Source of the DNA: JBCBCP01 sp039817385
Lineage (GTDB): Bacteria; Pseudomonadota; Alphaproteobacteria; Rhodobacterales; Rhodobacteraceae
NCBI GenBank assembly: GCA_039817385.1
Contig: JBCBVY010000006.1
Location: forward strand, 1-64,000
DNA: 64,000 nt
Reading direction: 5' to 3'
In this document: positions 16,949 through 25,536 of the stretch, in pieces
How positions within the stretch are numbered: position 1 is the stretch's first letter
How the letters are laid out: each line of letters opens with the position of its first letter
Made by a program: the position numbers and the translations under genes
Notes under the pieces: generated by a model
Seen by the model: the letters and a program-made list of their open reading frames with translations, nothing else
What the model was told of the DNA's origin: nothing
Database searches by the model: none

Positions 16949-17643
16949 ACGGCGACCCCCAGGACGGAGCCGACGAGCGCCGTGACCCCCATCGCGGCGC
17001 AGCCCCAGACCACGACGCGCAGGGCCGCAGGGCCAAACCGCGCCCCACCCGCATAGGCCCCAAGCGCGCCAAGGGCTGCGAGCGCCAAAATTGTGACCAC
17101 CACCACGACAAGGATCAGCGCCCCGACAGGCGCCAGCCACGCGGCCAGCAGGGGGATTGCCGCAAAGGCCATGAAGGTCGCACCCGATGCGGCAGCAGCC
17201 AAAAGCGGCTGCGCCACTTGCGCCTCGGACAGGCCAAGCTCATCGCGCACATGCGCCCGAAGCGCGCCCGCCGCCGTCAGCTCGCGCGCGACCTGCTTAG
17301 CAGTCGCGTCCGACAGCCCGCGGTCTTCATAGATCGCGGCAAGCTCAGCCTCTTCGCCAGCGGGATCGTCACGCAGGGCGCGCTTTTCGCGGGAGATGTC
17401 GGCCTTTTCTAAATCAGACTGGGATGAGACGCTGACATACTCGCCCGCCGCCATCGACATCGCCCCGGCAACCAAAGCCGCCGCACCCGCGATCAGAACG
17501 GCGTCCAGACCCGGCTCCGCCGCGGCGACGCCCACGATCACAGATGCGGTGGAGACAATCCCGTCATTCCCGCCCAGCACAGCCGCCCGAAGCCACCCGG
17601 TCCGTTCAATCAGATGCGGATCGTCGGGATGGGCAGAGGTCAC
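16945..17643 (-). CDS. VIT1/CCC1-family iron/manganese transporter
   Basis: 232 residues with five membrane segments. The N-terminal GGNDGIVSTASVIVGVAAA segment and the following MSMAAGEYVSVSSQSDLE are diagnostic for the vacuolar iron transporter/nodulin-21 family. The acidic cytosolic stretch (residues 78-130, many Glu) would be the metal-binding region. Bacterial members export Fe2+ or Mn2+ from the cytoplasm. It sits five bases after the livF-like gene and is coupled to the next gene; its presence in an acyl-substrate import cluster is unexplained. Confidence 0.9.
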   Translation of the reverse strand: MTSAHPDDPHLIERTGWLRAAVLGGNDGIVSTASVIVGVAAAEPGLDAVLIAGAAALVAGAMSMAAGEYVSVSSQSDLEKADISREKRALRDDPAGEEAELAAIYEDRGLSDATAKQVARELTAAGALRAHVRDELGLSEAQVAQPLLAAAASGATFMAFAAIPLLAAWLAPVGALILVVVVVTILALAALGALGAYAGGARFGPAALRVVVWGCAAMGVTALVGSVLGVAV

Positions 17644-17647
17644 GGGA

Positions 17648-18472
17648 TCAGCTCAGCCAGCGCTTGCGGCGGCGGTAGCTGCGCACGTCGCGGAAGGATT
17701 TGCGGCCCTCCTCGGACATGCCCAGGTAGAATTCCTTCACATCCGGGTTCTCGCGCAGTTCCGCCGCGGGGCCGTCCATCACGACCCGGCCGGATTCAAG
17801 AATATAGCCGTAATGCGCAAAGCGCAGGGCGACATTCGTGTTCTGCTCGGCCAGCAGGAACGTCACGCCCTCATTCTCGTTCACCGATTTCACGATCTCG
17901 AAAATCTGCTCGACCAGTTGTGGCGCAAGACCCATCGACGGCTCGTCAAGCAGGATCGTCTCGGGCCGGGACATCAGCGCGCGGCCGATCGCCGTCATCT
18001 GCTGCTCCCCGCCGGACGTATAGCCCGCCTGGCTCTTCCGCCGCTCCTTGAGGCGTGGGAAATAGTCATAGACCATCTCAAGATCGCGCTGGATCGCCGC
18101 CGCCCCATCGCTGCGGGTATAGGCACCGGTCATCAGGTTTTCCTCGACCGTCAGGTGCTCAAAGCAGTGGCGGCCTTCCATGACCTGCACAACGCCCATC
18201 TTCACAAGGTCTGCCGGGTCCATATGGGCGGTGTTCTTCCCGTTATACTGGATGGAGCCCTTGGTGACCTCGCCCCGCTCGGACGCCAAAAGGCCCGAGA
18301 TCGCCTTGAGCGTCGTCGTCTTGCCCGCGCCATTGCCACCCAGCAGCGCGGTGATGCCGCCCTTGGGCACCTTGAGCGAGACACCTTTCAGCACAAGGAT
18401 CACGTGGTTGTAGATCACCTCGATATTGTTGACCTCGAGAACGGTCGTGTCCGTTTCAGCGCTGTCCAGCAT
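17648..18472 (-). CDS. livF: branched-chain-type ABC transporter ATP-binding protein (LivF-like)
   Basis: 274 residues. Walker A is GGNGAGKTT; the signature is TSGGEQQM in place of canonical LSGGQ; Walker B is TILLDEPSMGLAP and the switch His is in LLAEQN (Q at the H-loop position, as in LivF proteins). It powers import together with the LivG-like ATPase (22503-23321). It lies downstream of the binding-protein gene with a 69-base gap. The C-terminus carries an extra basic tail (SYRRRKRW). Confidence 0.9.
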   Translation of the reverse strand: MLDSAETDTTVLEVNNIEVIYNHVILVLKGVSLKVPKGGITALLGGNGAGKTTTLKAISGLLASERGEVTKGSIQYNGKNTAHMDPADLVKMGVVQVMEGRHCFEHLTVEENLMTGAYTRSDGAAAIQRDLEMVYDYFPRLKERRKSQAGYTSGGEQQMTAIGRALMSRPETILLDEPSMGLAPQLVEQIFEIVKSVNENEGVTFLLAEQNTNVALRFAHYGYILESGRVVMDGPAAELRENPDVKEFYLGMSEEGRKSFRDVRSYRRRKRWLS

Positions 18473-18541
18473 GTGCCTTGCCCTAAATTCGTTGCGATAA
18501 CCGGCGGCGAGCCGTTGCCCGCCGCCGACATGATCAACTGC

Positions 18542-19822
18542 TTAGTTGCAGTTGGATGCGATGTTGTTTTCGGCTGCGTATGCCGCGCTGTCTTCCATGA
18601 TCAGCGGCCCGATGACGTCGGCATCGGTCGGTTTGAAGTCCGAGATCAGGTTCCACTCACCCGCGGATGCGTCCCACTGGGTCACACCAACCAGGGCGTC
18701 ACCGCCGTGGTTTGCGCAGGTCACCTTGAAGGTCGGGCCGAAGTTCGGCAGGCCCAGCTCGGCCATTTTTTCGGCTGACATGTCGAGCGCTTCCATACCG
18801 TCCCGCATCATCGCCGGGGTGATCTCGGCCACGCCGTGGATCTCTTGTGCGGTGCGGGCCGCTTCAGCGGCGAGCATCGCAGCATAGAGACCACGGTTGT
18901 AGAGGACGGTGCCAACCTGGTCACCCGCGCCAGCGGCAAGACCCTTGTCCACGACATGCGTTTTGATGTCGTCAAAGACCGGGAAATCGCTGCCCACACC
19001 GTGGAAGGTCAGCGCCTTGTAGCCGTCGGCCGCGGCGCCCGCGGGCAGCACGTCATTCTCCGACCCGGACCACCAGATGCCGATGAAGTTCTCCATCGGG
19101 AAGCGGATGTTTGCGGCTTCCTGAATGGCGACCTGGTTCATCACGCCCCAGCCCCACATCACGACATAGTCGGGACGCTCGCGGCGGATTTGCAGCCACT
19201 GGGACTTTTGTTCCTGACCGGGGTGGTCAACGGCCACTTCCATCAGCTCAAAGCCGTGCTTTTCCGACAGGCCCTGAAGCGTGCGGATCGGCTCCTTGCC
19301 GAAGGCAGAGTTGTGGTAGACCAGCGCGATCTTCTTGCCGTTGATGTCGCCACCATTGGCTTCGAGCAGGTAGTTCACCGCACCCGATGCACCGTCCCAG
19401 TAGTTGGCCGGGTAGTTGAAAACGTGGCTGAAGACGTCGCCGTTCTTGGCAGAGGTCCGGCCATAGCCCATCGAGTGGATCGGGATATCATCCGCGGTCG
19501 CTTTGGGGATCAGCTGGTAGGTGATGCCGGTCGACAGCGGCTGGTACACAAGGGAGCCTTCGCCCTTGGTCGCCTCGTAGCATTCCACACCCTTTTCGGT
19601 GTTGTAGCCCGTCTCGCAAGGCAGCAGGCGCACCGGCACGCCGCCGATCCCGCCATCCCGCTCGTTCAGCAGGGTCATGTAGTCCGCATAGCCGTCTGCA
19701 AACGGAATGCCGCCCGCAGCATAAGGCCCGGTGCGGTAGTCCAGCGACGGGAACACGAGGTCCGCCAGCGCCGGGGACGCCGCCATCAGGGCAGCGGCCG
19801 TATAGGTTGCAAGTTTCTTCAT
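18542..19822 (-). CDS. ABC transporter substrate-binding protein, branched-chain amino-acid type
   Basis: 426 residues. Signal peptide MKKLATYTAAALMAASPALA. The mature protein is a type-I periplasmic-binding fold (GGIPFADGYADY, LNERDGGIGG, KIALVYHNSAFGKE). It is longer than LivJ (about 370) and has four Cys (two in the ETGYN/VECYEA region, two near the C-terminus) that could form disulfides. The ligand is unknown; the CoA ligases in the cluster suggest a carboxylic acid rather than an amino acid. The start at 19822 has GGAGG nine bases upstream; an ATG three codons earlier would touch the ribosome site. Confidence 0.92.
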   Translation of the reverse strand: MKKLATYTAAALMAASPALADLVFPSLDYRTGPYAAGGIPFADGYADYMTLLNERDGGIGGVPVRLLPCETGYNTEKGVECYEATKGEGSLVYQPLSTGITYQLIPKATADDIPIHSMGYGRTSAKNGDVFSHVFNYPANYWDGASGAVNYLLEANGGDINGKKIALVYHNSAFGKEPIRTLQGLSEKHGFELMEVAVDHPGQEQKSQWLQIRRERPDYVVMWGWGVMNQVAIQEAANIRFPMENFIGIWWSGSENDVLPAGAAADGYKALTFHGVGSDFPVFDDIKTHVVDKGLAAGAGDQVGTVLYNRGLYAAMLAAEAARTAQEIHGVAEITPAMMRDGMEALDMSAEKMAELGLPNFGPTFKVTCANHGGDALVGVTQWDASAGEWNLISDFKPTDADVIGPLIMEDSAAYAAENNIASNCN

Positions 19823-19883
19823 CGGGGTCATCCTCCCTTGGTTATCCGATATGTCTGGGCCATTCGGCCTCGTTGGTGCGTGC

Positions 19884-19927
19884 GGTGGGCTGGCGCCCAC
19901 CCTACGTAGGGTGGGCGCCAGCCCACC
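19884..19927. repeat. 44-base perfect palindrome, GTAGGGTGGGC type
   Basis: Arms 19884-19905 and 19906-19927 are exact reverse complements with no loop; the centre is CCTACGTAGG. It lies between the livM-like gene and the start of the binding-protein gene, inside the operon, so in RNA it would form a 20-pair-class hairpin. Confidence 0.85.
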
Positions 19928-19940
19928 ATGCCGCTCCACC

Positions 19941-21017
19941 CTAATGCGGGAACGGCCACAATCTCAATTTTTCCTTGGCCAGAAGCCACAGCCGCGCCAG
20001 CCCGTGCGGCTCGAGGATCAGGAACAGAATGATCAGACCGCCCGCGACAAGGAACTGGATATGCTGCGCAATGTCTGTCGGCCAGCCCATCCCGTCGACA
20101 AAGACAATCTTCAGAAACACCGGCAGCAGCACCATAAAGGCCGCGCCGGCAAAGGAGCCAAAGACGCTGCCCAGCCCGCCGATGATGATCATGAAGAGCA
20201 CGATGAAGGATTTCTGGATGCCGAACACCTCGCCCACCTCAACCGCGCCGAGGTAGACCGCAAAGAACAGCGCGCCCGAGATACCGACAAAGAAGGACGA
20301 CACCGCAAAGGCTGTCAGCTTGGCCTTCAGCGGGTTTACCCCGATGATCTCTGCCGCGATATCCATGTCGCGGATCGCCATCCACTCACGCCCGATCGAC
20401 CCGCGCGTCAGGTTTCGCGCAAGGATGCCCGCTGCGATCACGAAGAAGAGGCAGATCAGGTACATCGCCCACGGCTCCGTCTGCGGGCCGGTCACGGCCA
20501 CGCCAAAGACGGTCCGCTCGGGCGCGGTGATCTGGCCGGAGGCGGAGTAGTTGTAGAACCACGACACCCGGTTAAAGAGCCAGACAAGGAAGAACTGCGC
20601 CGCCAGCGTCGCCACGGCAAGGTAAAACCCCTTGATCCGCAGCGATGGCAGGCCAAAGAGCGTGCCGACAATCGCTGTGATGCCCCCCGCCGCGATGATG
20701 TGAAAGATGATATTAACCTCGGGGAACCCCGTCATCAGCTTGTAGCAGGCATAGGCCCCCACAGCCATAAACCCGCCCGTACCAAGGCTCACCTGCCCGC
20801 AATACCCCGTCAGGATGTTCAGCCCCAGCGCCGCAATCGCGTAAACGAGGAACGGCACGAGGATCGCATTGGCCCAGTAGTCATTCACAAGGAAGGGCAC
20901 GACCAGCACCGCAAAGGCGATGACGATATAGTACCGCCACCGGTCAAACTTGATCGGAAAGGTCTGACTGTCCTCGCTGTAGGTGGTACTGAAATCACCG
21001 GCTTCACGATAGAACAT
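19941..21017 (-). CDS. livM: branched-chain-type ABC transporter permease (LivM-like)
   Basis: 358 residues with about nine membrane segments. LivM-type motifs are LNILTGYCGQVSLGTGGFMA near residues 65-85, IKGFYLAVATLA and the coupling-helix region REWMAIRDMDIAAE, followed by KSFIVLFMIIIGGLGS. It forms the transmembrane pathway with the LivH-like subunit. The start at 21017 has AAGGAGC eight bases upstream. A palindrome-bearing spacer separates it from the binding-protein gene. Confidence 0.92.
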   Translation of the reverse strand: MFYREAGDFSTTYSEDSQTFPIKFDRWRYYIVIAFAVLVVPFLVNDYWANAILVPFLVYAIAALGLNILTGYCGQVSLGTGGFMAVGAYACYKLMTGFPEVNIIFHIIAAGGITAIVGTLFGLPSLRIKGFYLAVATLAAQFFLVWLFNRVSWFYNYSASGQITAPERTVFGVAVTGPQTEPWAMYLICLFFVIAAGILARNLTRGSIGREWMAIRDMDIAAEIIGVNPLKAKLTAFAVSSFFVGISGALFFAVYLGAVEVGEVFGIQKSFIVLFMIIIGGLGSVFGSFAGAAFMVLLPVFLKIVFVDGMGWPTDIAQHIQFLVAGGLIILFLILEPHGLARLWLLAKEKLRLWPFPH

Positions 21018-21140
21018 CAGATTGCTCCTTGCCTGCGCCCGCACGTGGGCGCGTTAACCATCACCGCACAAAACCGGCGGGTTCCCCATTTCTGCCCCAT
21101 TTCGCCGCCAGCTTTGGCGTGGGTGAATGGAGTGAGTGGA

Positions 21141-21464
21141 ATGACTGCGGTCTTGCAGAATCTGCGCCAGCTCGAAGCCGCACGGCGGCGCGGCGAGCTG
21201 ACCAACCTTGAATATACCGCGCGGCGCGCCGCGATGATGGCCGCCGTCGAAGAGGCAACATTGGCCGAGGGCGAGGAGGCCGCCGCGGCCAAATCTGCGC
21301 CGCGCGGCAACCCGTGGGCCGTGGGCCTCATGCTGCTGGCGGCGGCTTTTGTGCTGACCGCGCTCGGCACATGGGCGCTTGGCGATCTGTCGCTCGCGCT
21401 CACGCTCGCCGTGACGCTGCTGGCCGCGGTGACGGTCACCGCGTTCCAGTCGCTGGGGGAATGA
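21141..21464 (+). CDS. small two-helix membrane protein on the opposite strand inside the liv cluster
   Basis: 107 residues. An N-terminal helical segment, LRQLEAARRRGELTNLEYTA, resembles a SHOCT-like short helix pair. A charged linker follows, then two hydrophobic helices (about residues 60-77 and 83-103). It is transcribed rightward while both neighbours (livM-like and livH-like) run leftward, and its stop abuts the livH-like stop (21464/21465). I recall similar small genes at this place in other Rhodobacteraceae clusters, which supports it being real. The function is unknown. GTGGA precedes the ATG. Confidence 0.6.
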   Translation: MTAVLQNLRQLEAARRRGELTNLEYTARRAAMMAAVEEATLAEGEEAAAAKSAPRGNPWAVGLMLLAAAFVLTALGTWALGDLSLALTLAVTLLAAVTVTAFQSLGE

Positions 21465-22493
21465 TCACACACGCTCAATGATCTTTTCCCCAAACAGGCC
21501 CTGCGGGCGGAACACGAGGAAGACTAGCGCGAGCACATAGGCAAACCAGTTCTCCGTCGCGGAAATGGTAAAGCCAAAGAGCGCACCGGCGAGGTCCTGG
21601 CTGGACATGAAGAACTCAAACAGTTTCTCACCCACGCCAATGATGAGCCCGCCCACGATGGCGCCGGGGATCGATGTGAACCCGCCCAGCATCAGCACCG
21701 GCAGCGCCTTCAAAGCAATCAGCGAAAGCGAGAACTGAACGCCCGATTTTGCGCCCCACATGATGCCCGCAACCAGCGCGACAAAGCCCGCAACCGACCA
21801 CACCAGAACCCAGATGAAGTTCAGCGACACGCCAACCGACAGCGCCGCCTGGTGATCGTCCGCCACGGCCCGCATCGCGCGGCCCTGCTTGGTATACTGG
21901 CTGAACATGATCAGCGCCGTAACCAGCAGGATCGCCACCAACGTCGCCGTGATGTCGAGGTTGTCGATAAAGTAGCCATAGCCGAACCATTCAAAGGTCG
22001 AGGCATCGATATTCTCGTTGATCCCCTGCGGCAGGCAGAGCGAGCCAGCGACACAGACGTCGAGCGTCTTCAGCTCGGAGTTCCACATCAGGTCCGCGAA
22101 CCCTTCGAGGAAGTAGGCCAAGCCGATCGTCGCCATAAAGAGGATGATCGGCTCCTGCCCCACCAGGTATTTGAATACGACCCGCTGCACGAGCCACGCG
22201 AGCAGGATCATCACCGCCACTGTGAAACAGATCGCCACGACCGAATTCACCGACCAGCCGAAGTAATGCACATCCGTGCCGAAGATCGCGTTGATCAAGT
22301 GAGCAAAGGGCACCTGCCCCTTCTGAATGCCGACAAGCGTCATCGCCGCAAAGAGCGCCATGACCCCCTGCGCGTAATTGAAGATGCCGGATGCCTTGTA
22401 AATCAGCACGAAGCCCAGCGCGACCAGCGCATAAAGCACCCCCGCCATCAGCCCGTTCAGAAAAACCTCGCCCGCGAAAATCAGATTTTCCAT
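21465..22493 (-). CDS. livH: branched-chain-type ABC transporter permease (LivH-like)
   Basis: 342 residues with about eight membrane segments. LivH features are the N-terminal LNGLMAGVLYALVALGFVLI, the coupling helix TKQGRAMRAVADDHQAA and the VLMLGGFTSIPGAIVGG segment. A polar insert with two Cys (DVCVAGSLCLPQG) lies between membrane helices on the periplasmic side, an expansion compared with E. coli LivH. AGGAGGGACC precedes the ATG. It is nine bases after the LivG-like gene. Confidence 0.92.
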   Translation of the reverse strand: MENLIFAGEVFLNGLMAGVLYALVALGFVLIYKASGIFNYAQGVMALFAAMTLVGIQKGQVPFAHLINAIFGTDVHYFGWSVNSVVAICFTVAVMILLAWLVQRVVFKYLVGQEPIILFMATIGLAYFLEGFADLMWNSELKTLDVCVAGSLCLPQGINENIDASTFEWFGYGYFIDNLDITATLVAILLVTALIMFSQYTKQGRAMRAVADDHQAALSVGVSLNFIWVLVWSVAGFVALVAGIMWGAKSGVQFSLSLIALKALPVLMLGGFTSIPGAIVGGLIIGVGEKLFEFFMSSQDLAGALFGFTISATENWFAYVLALVFLVFRPQGLFGEKIIERV

Positions 22494-22502
22494 TGGTCCC
22501 TC

Positions 22503-23321
22503 CTAGTCGTGGCTCACGCCGAGATAGGCGTCGATCACATCCTGGTTGCTGCGCACCTCGTCCGGGGTGCCGTCGCCGATCTTCTTGCCGTAATCCATCA
22601 CGACCACCCGGTCGCTCAGGTCCATCACGACGCCCATGTCATGCTCGATTAGGCAGATTGTGGTGCCGAACTCGTCGTTCACGTCGAGGATGAAGCGGCT
22701 CATGTCCTCTTTCTCCTCGACATTCATGCCCGCCATCGGCTCATCCAGCAGCAGGATCGACGGTTGCGAGGCCAGCGCACGGGCCAGCTCTACACGCTTT
22801 TTCAGACCGTAAGGCAGCCGCGACACGGGCGTTTTGCGAATGTGCTGGATTTCAAGGAAGTCGATGATCCGCTCCGCAACCTCGCGGTTTTCGATTTCTT
22901 CCTTCTCCGCCGCGCCGACCCAGAGCGCCTGCGCCCACAAGCCCTTTTTCATGTGGGTCAGACGCCCCGTCATGACGTTGTCCAGCACGCTCATGCCTTC
23001 GAAAAGGGCGATGTTCTGGAAGGTCCGCGCAATCCCCTGCCGCGCGACCTCAAAGGGCTTCATCGCGGGGCGAATGCTGCCCTTGTACCGGACCTCACCC
23101 TCCTGCGGGACGTAGAAGCCGGAAATCACGTTCAGCATCGACGATTTCCCGGCCCCGTTCGGCCCGATGATCGCCCGGATTTCCCCTTCGCGGATGTCGA
23201 ACGAGATGTCCTTAATCGCCACCACCCCGCCAAAGCGCAGGGTGATGTTCTTCATCTCCATCACCACGCCGCCAATCTTGCGGCCATCAGCGGTGGTGTA
23301 GCCTTCGGTCTGGTCAAGCAT
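22503..23321 (-). CDS. livG: branched-chain-type ABC transporter ATP-binding protein (LivG-like)
   Basis: 272 residues. Walker A is GPNGAGKSS; the LivG-specific ARTFQNIALF segment is present; the signature region is PYGLKKRVELARAL (a degenerate LSGGQ, as in many ligase-linked transporters); Walker B is ILLLDEPMAGMN; the H-loop is LIEHDMGVVM. It couples ATP hydrolysis to import with the LivF-like partner. It is the first transporter gene after the acyl-CoA ligase, with a 90-base spacer holding a dispersed repeat. Confidence 0.92.
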   Translation of the reverse strand: MLDQTEGYTTADGRKIGGVVMEMKNITLRFGGVVAIKDISFDIREGEIRAIIGPNGAGKSSMLNVISGFYVPQEGEVRYKGSIRPAMKPFEVARQGIARTFQNIALFEGMSVLDNVMTGRLTHMKKGLWAQALWVGAAEKEEIENREVAERIIDFLEIQHIRKTPVSRLPYGLKKRVELARALASQPSILLLDEPMAGMNVEEKEDMSRFILDVNDEFGTTICLIEHDMGVVMDLSDRVVVMDYGKKIGDGTPDEVRSNQDVIDAYLGVSHD

Positions 23322-23331
23322 CAGGCATCCC

Positions 23332-23351
23332 CTTCACTTGGCAAAATAAAC
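23332..23351 (+). repeat. dispersed intergenic repeat, copy 1
   Basis: CTTCACTTGGCAAAATAAAC, identical over 20 bases to 33551-33570. Both are followed by CTCC-type sequence and GC-rich inverted sequence. It lies in the spacer between the acyl-CoA ligase and livG-like genes. Confidence 0.75.
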
Positions 23352-23411
23352 CTCCGCCGGAGGCACACGGGATGGTGGGCGGGGCGATGCGCGCAGCGCG
23401 AGCGGCGTCCA

Positions 23412-25388
23412 TCATTCCGCCGCCTCCAAAGTCGGGGCAGAGGCCTGCTTCACCGCCGCATCCACGATCTTCAGCGTCGCGGAAATCGAGCCCTTGCGCC
23501 CGTCCTCGTAGGTCACCTCGGTCACTGTGCTGACCGTGTCCGACCCGTCATAGAGCGCCCCGATGATGTCCGCGTATTTCTCTTCGATGATCCGGCGGCG
23601 CACCTTTCGGGTCCGCGTCAGTTCGCCATCGTCGGCGTCCAGCTCCTTGTGCAGCACGACAAAGCGGTGGACCTGGCAGCCCGACAGCATCTCGTCCCCC
23701 GCAACGGAGGCGTTCACCGCCTCAACATGCCCCTTGATCGTCTCCAGCACCTGCGGGTGCTGCGCCAGTTCCTGGTAGGAGCCGTAGCCGATATTGTTCC
23801 GCTCCGCCCAGTTGCCCACCGCCGTCAGGTCGATGTTGATGAAGGCCGTGCACTGGTCGCGCCCGTTCCCGAAAACCACGGCCTCGAGGATGTTCGGATA
23901 GAACTTCAGCTTGTTCTCGACATATTTGGGCGCGAACATCGCGCCGGAGGCCATTTTGCCCACGTCCTTGGCGCGGTCGATGATCCGCAGGTGGCCCGTG
24001 CTTTCCTCGATAAAGCCCGCATCCCCGGTCGCGACCCAGCCTTCGGGGTCTTTCGTTCCGGCGGTGCTTTCGGGGTTCTTGTAATATTCGACGAAGACCC
24101 CGGGGGAGCGGTAGAACACCTCCCCGCTGTCTGCGATCTTCAGCTCCACGCCGGGGCTGGCCACGCCCACCGTGTCCGAGCGAACCTCGCCATCGGGCTG
24201 CGCGGTGATGAACACCGTCGCCTCGGTCTGGCCATAAAGCTGCTTTAGGTTGATGCCCAAAGAGCGATAGAAATCAAAGATTTCCGGTCCAATCGCCTCA
24301 CCAGCAGTATAGCCCACGCGCACTCGGGACAAGCCCAGCGTGTTCTTCAGCGGGCCGTAGACCATCAGCTCGCCCAGCGCGTATTTCAGCCGCGCGCCAA
24401 GGCTCACGGGCTCACCATCCAGCAGCTTGGGCCCGACGGTCTTTGCGTGCTCCATGAAGGTGTGGAACATCCGCTGCTTGAACTTGCCCGCATCTTCCAT
24501 GCGGATCATCACCTGCGTCAGCTGGGTTTCAAACACGCGCGGCGGGGCAAAATAGTAGGTTGGCCCGATCTCGCGCAGGTCGGTGTGCATCGTGTCCGCG
24601 CTTTCGGGGCAGTTCGTGCAGAAGCCCGTCCACAGCGCCTGCCCTACGGAAAAGATAAAGTCACCCACCCACGCCATCGGCAGGTAGGCGAGGATCTCAT
24701 CACTGCTGCGCAACCCATCAAATTCGGAGGAAGACTTCGACGTCTCGATCACGTTACGGTTCGACAGGACCACGCCTTTCGGCTTGCCCGTCGTGCCCGA
24801 CGTGTAAAGCATCACGCAGGTGCTGTCGTAGTCCAGCACGCTCTCGCGCCGCTTCATCTCGGGCAGCAGCTCGTCCCGCTTGGCGCGGCCCACGTCCTGG
24901 ATGTGGGTATATTGGTGCAGCTTGGAGTGGTCGTATTTGCGCAGGCCCCGCGGGTCGAGGTAGATCATCTGCTCGAACTCGGGCAGCTGGTCTTGAACGT
25001 CGATCACCTTATCGACCTGCTCTTGATCCCCGGCGATGACAAAGCGGGCGCCGCAATGCTCTAGCACATAGGCCATCTCTTCGGCGACTGCGTCCTGATA
25101 GAGCGGTACGGGCACGCCGCCCGCCATCTGCACCGACACCATCGACCAGTAGAGGTAGGGCCGGTTCCGCCCGATGATCGCGACGTGCTGGCCCGGCTCA
25201 AGGCCGAGGTCCATCAGGCCGATCGCCAGCGCTTCGATCTCTTCCAGAACTTCGGACCAGGACCAGCTTTGCCATATCCCGAATTCCTTTTCGCGATAGG
25301 CGGCCTTGTCTTTGAGTGTCGTCGCATTTCGGCGAAGCAGCGCCGGGATGGACAACAGCCCATCGGCGCCAACTGGCGTCATTCCCAC
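23412..25388 (-). CDS. long-chain acyl-CoA synthetase-like AMP-binding enzyme
   Basis: About 658 residues, ANL superfamily, FadD15/long-chain type. Motifs: the phosphate loop YTSGTTGKPKG, YGQTEATVF (A5-like), GWVATGDAGF (A7-like) and RAKDVGKMASG before the C-terminal lid domain. It activates a carboxylate to its CoA thioester; the large size and the tail suit bulky or long-chain acids. It heads the liv-type transporter cluster. GGGAGG lies six bases before a GTG at 25388 and twelve before an ATG at 25382; I chose the GTG. The substrate is not deducible. Confidence 0.9.
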   Translation of the reverse strand: MGMTPVGADGLLSIPALLRRNATTLKDKAAYREKEFGIWQSWSWSEVLEEIEALAIGLMDLGLEPGQHVAIIGRNRPYLYWSMVSVQMAGGVPVPLYQDAVAEEMAYVLEHCGARFVIAGDQEQVDKVIDVQDQLPEFEQMIYLDPRGLRKYDHSKLHQYTHIQDVGRAKRDELLPEMKRRESVLDYDSTCVMLYTSGTTGKPKGVVLSNRNVIETSKSSSEFDGLRSSDEILAYLPMAWVGDFIFSVGQALWTGFCTNCPESADTMHTDLREIGPTYYFAPPRVFETQLTQVMIRMEDAGKFKQRMFHTFMEHAKTVGPKLLDGEPVSLGARLKYALGELMVYGPLKNTLGLSRVRVGYTAGEAIGPEIFDFYRSLGINLKQLYGQTEATVFITAQPDGEVRSDTVGVASPGVELKIADSGEVFYRSPGVFVEYYKNPESTAGTKDPEGWVATGDAGFIEESTGHLRIIDRAKDVGKMASGAMFAPKYVENKLKFYPNILEAVVFGNGRDQCTAFINIDLTAVGNWAERNNIGYGSYQELAQHPQVLETIKGHVEAVNASVAGDEMLSGCQVHRFVVLHKELDADDGELTRTRKVRRRIIEEKYADIIGALYDGSDTVSTVTEVTYEDGRKGSISATLKIVDAAVKQASAPTLEAAE

Positions 25389-25536
25389 GATTTTCCTCCC
25401 GGTACCGATTGTATCGGCATCCATTCTTACGTCAGGTAAGATGATGCGCGGATTCTGCCGCACGTGCAAACAATTTTTTTGAACACCTGTTCATTAAATT
25501 GGCGTGCAGGTCAAAAATTGCGCGGCTGTGCCCCCC

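Noticed and set aside
19851..21140. The upstream 430 codons of the frame that ends at 21464
   Set aside because: Antisense to livM-like; only the last 107 codons, outside livM-like, have a plausible start and protein features.
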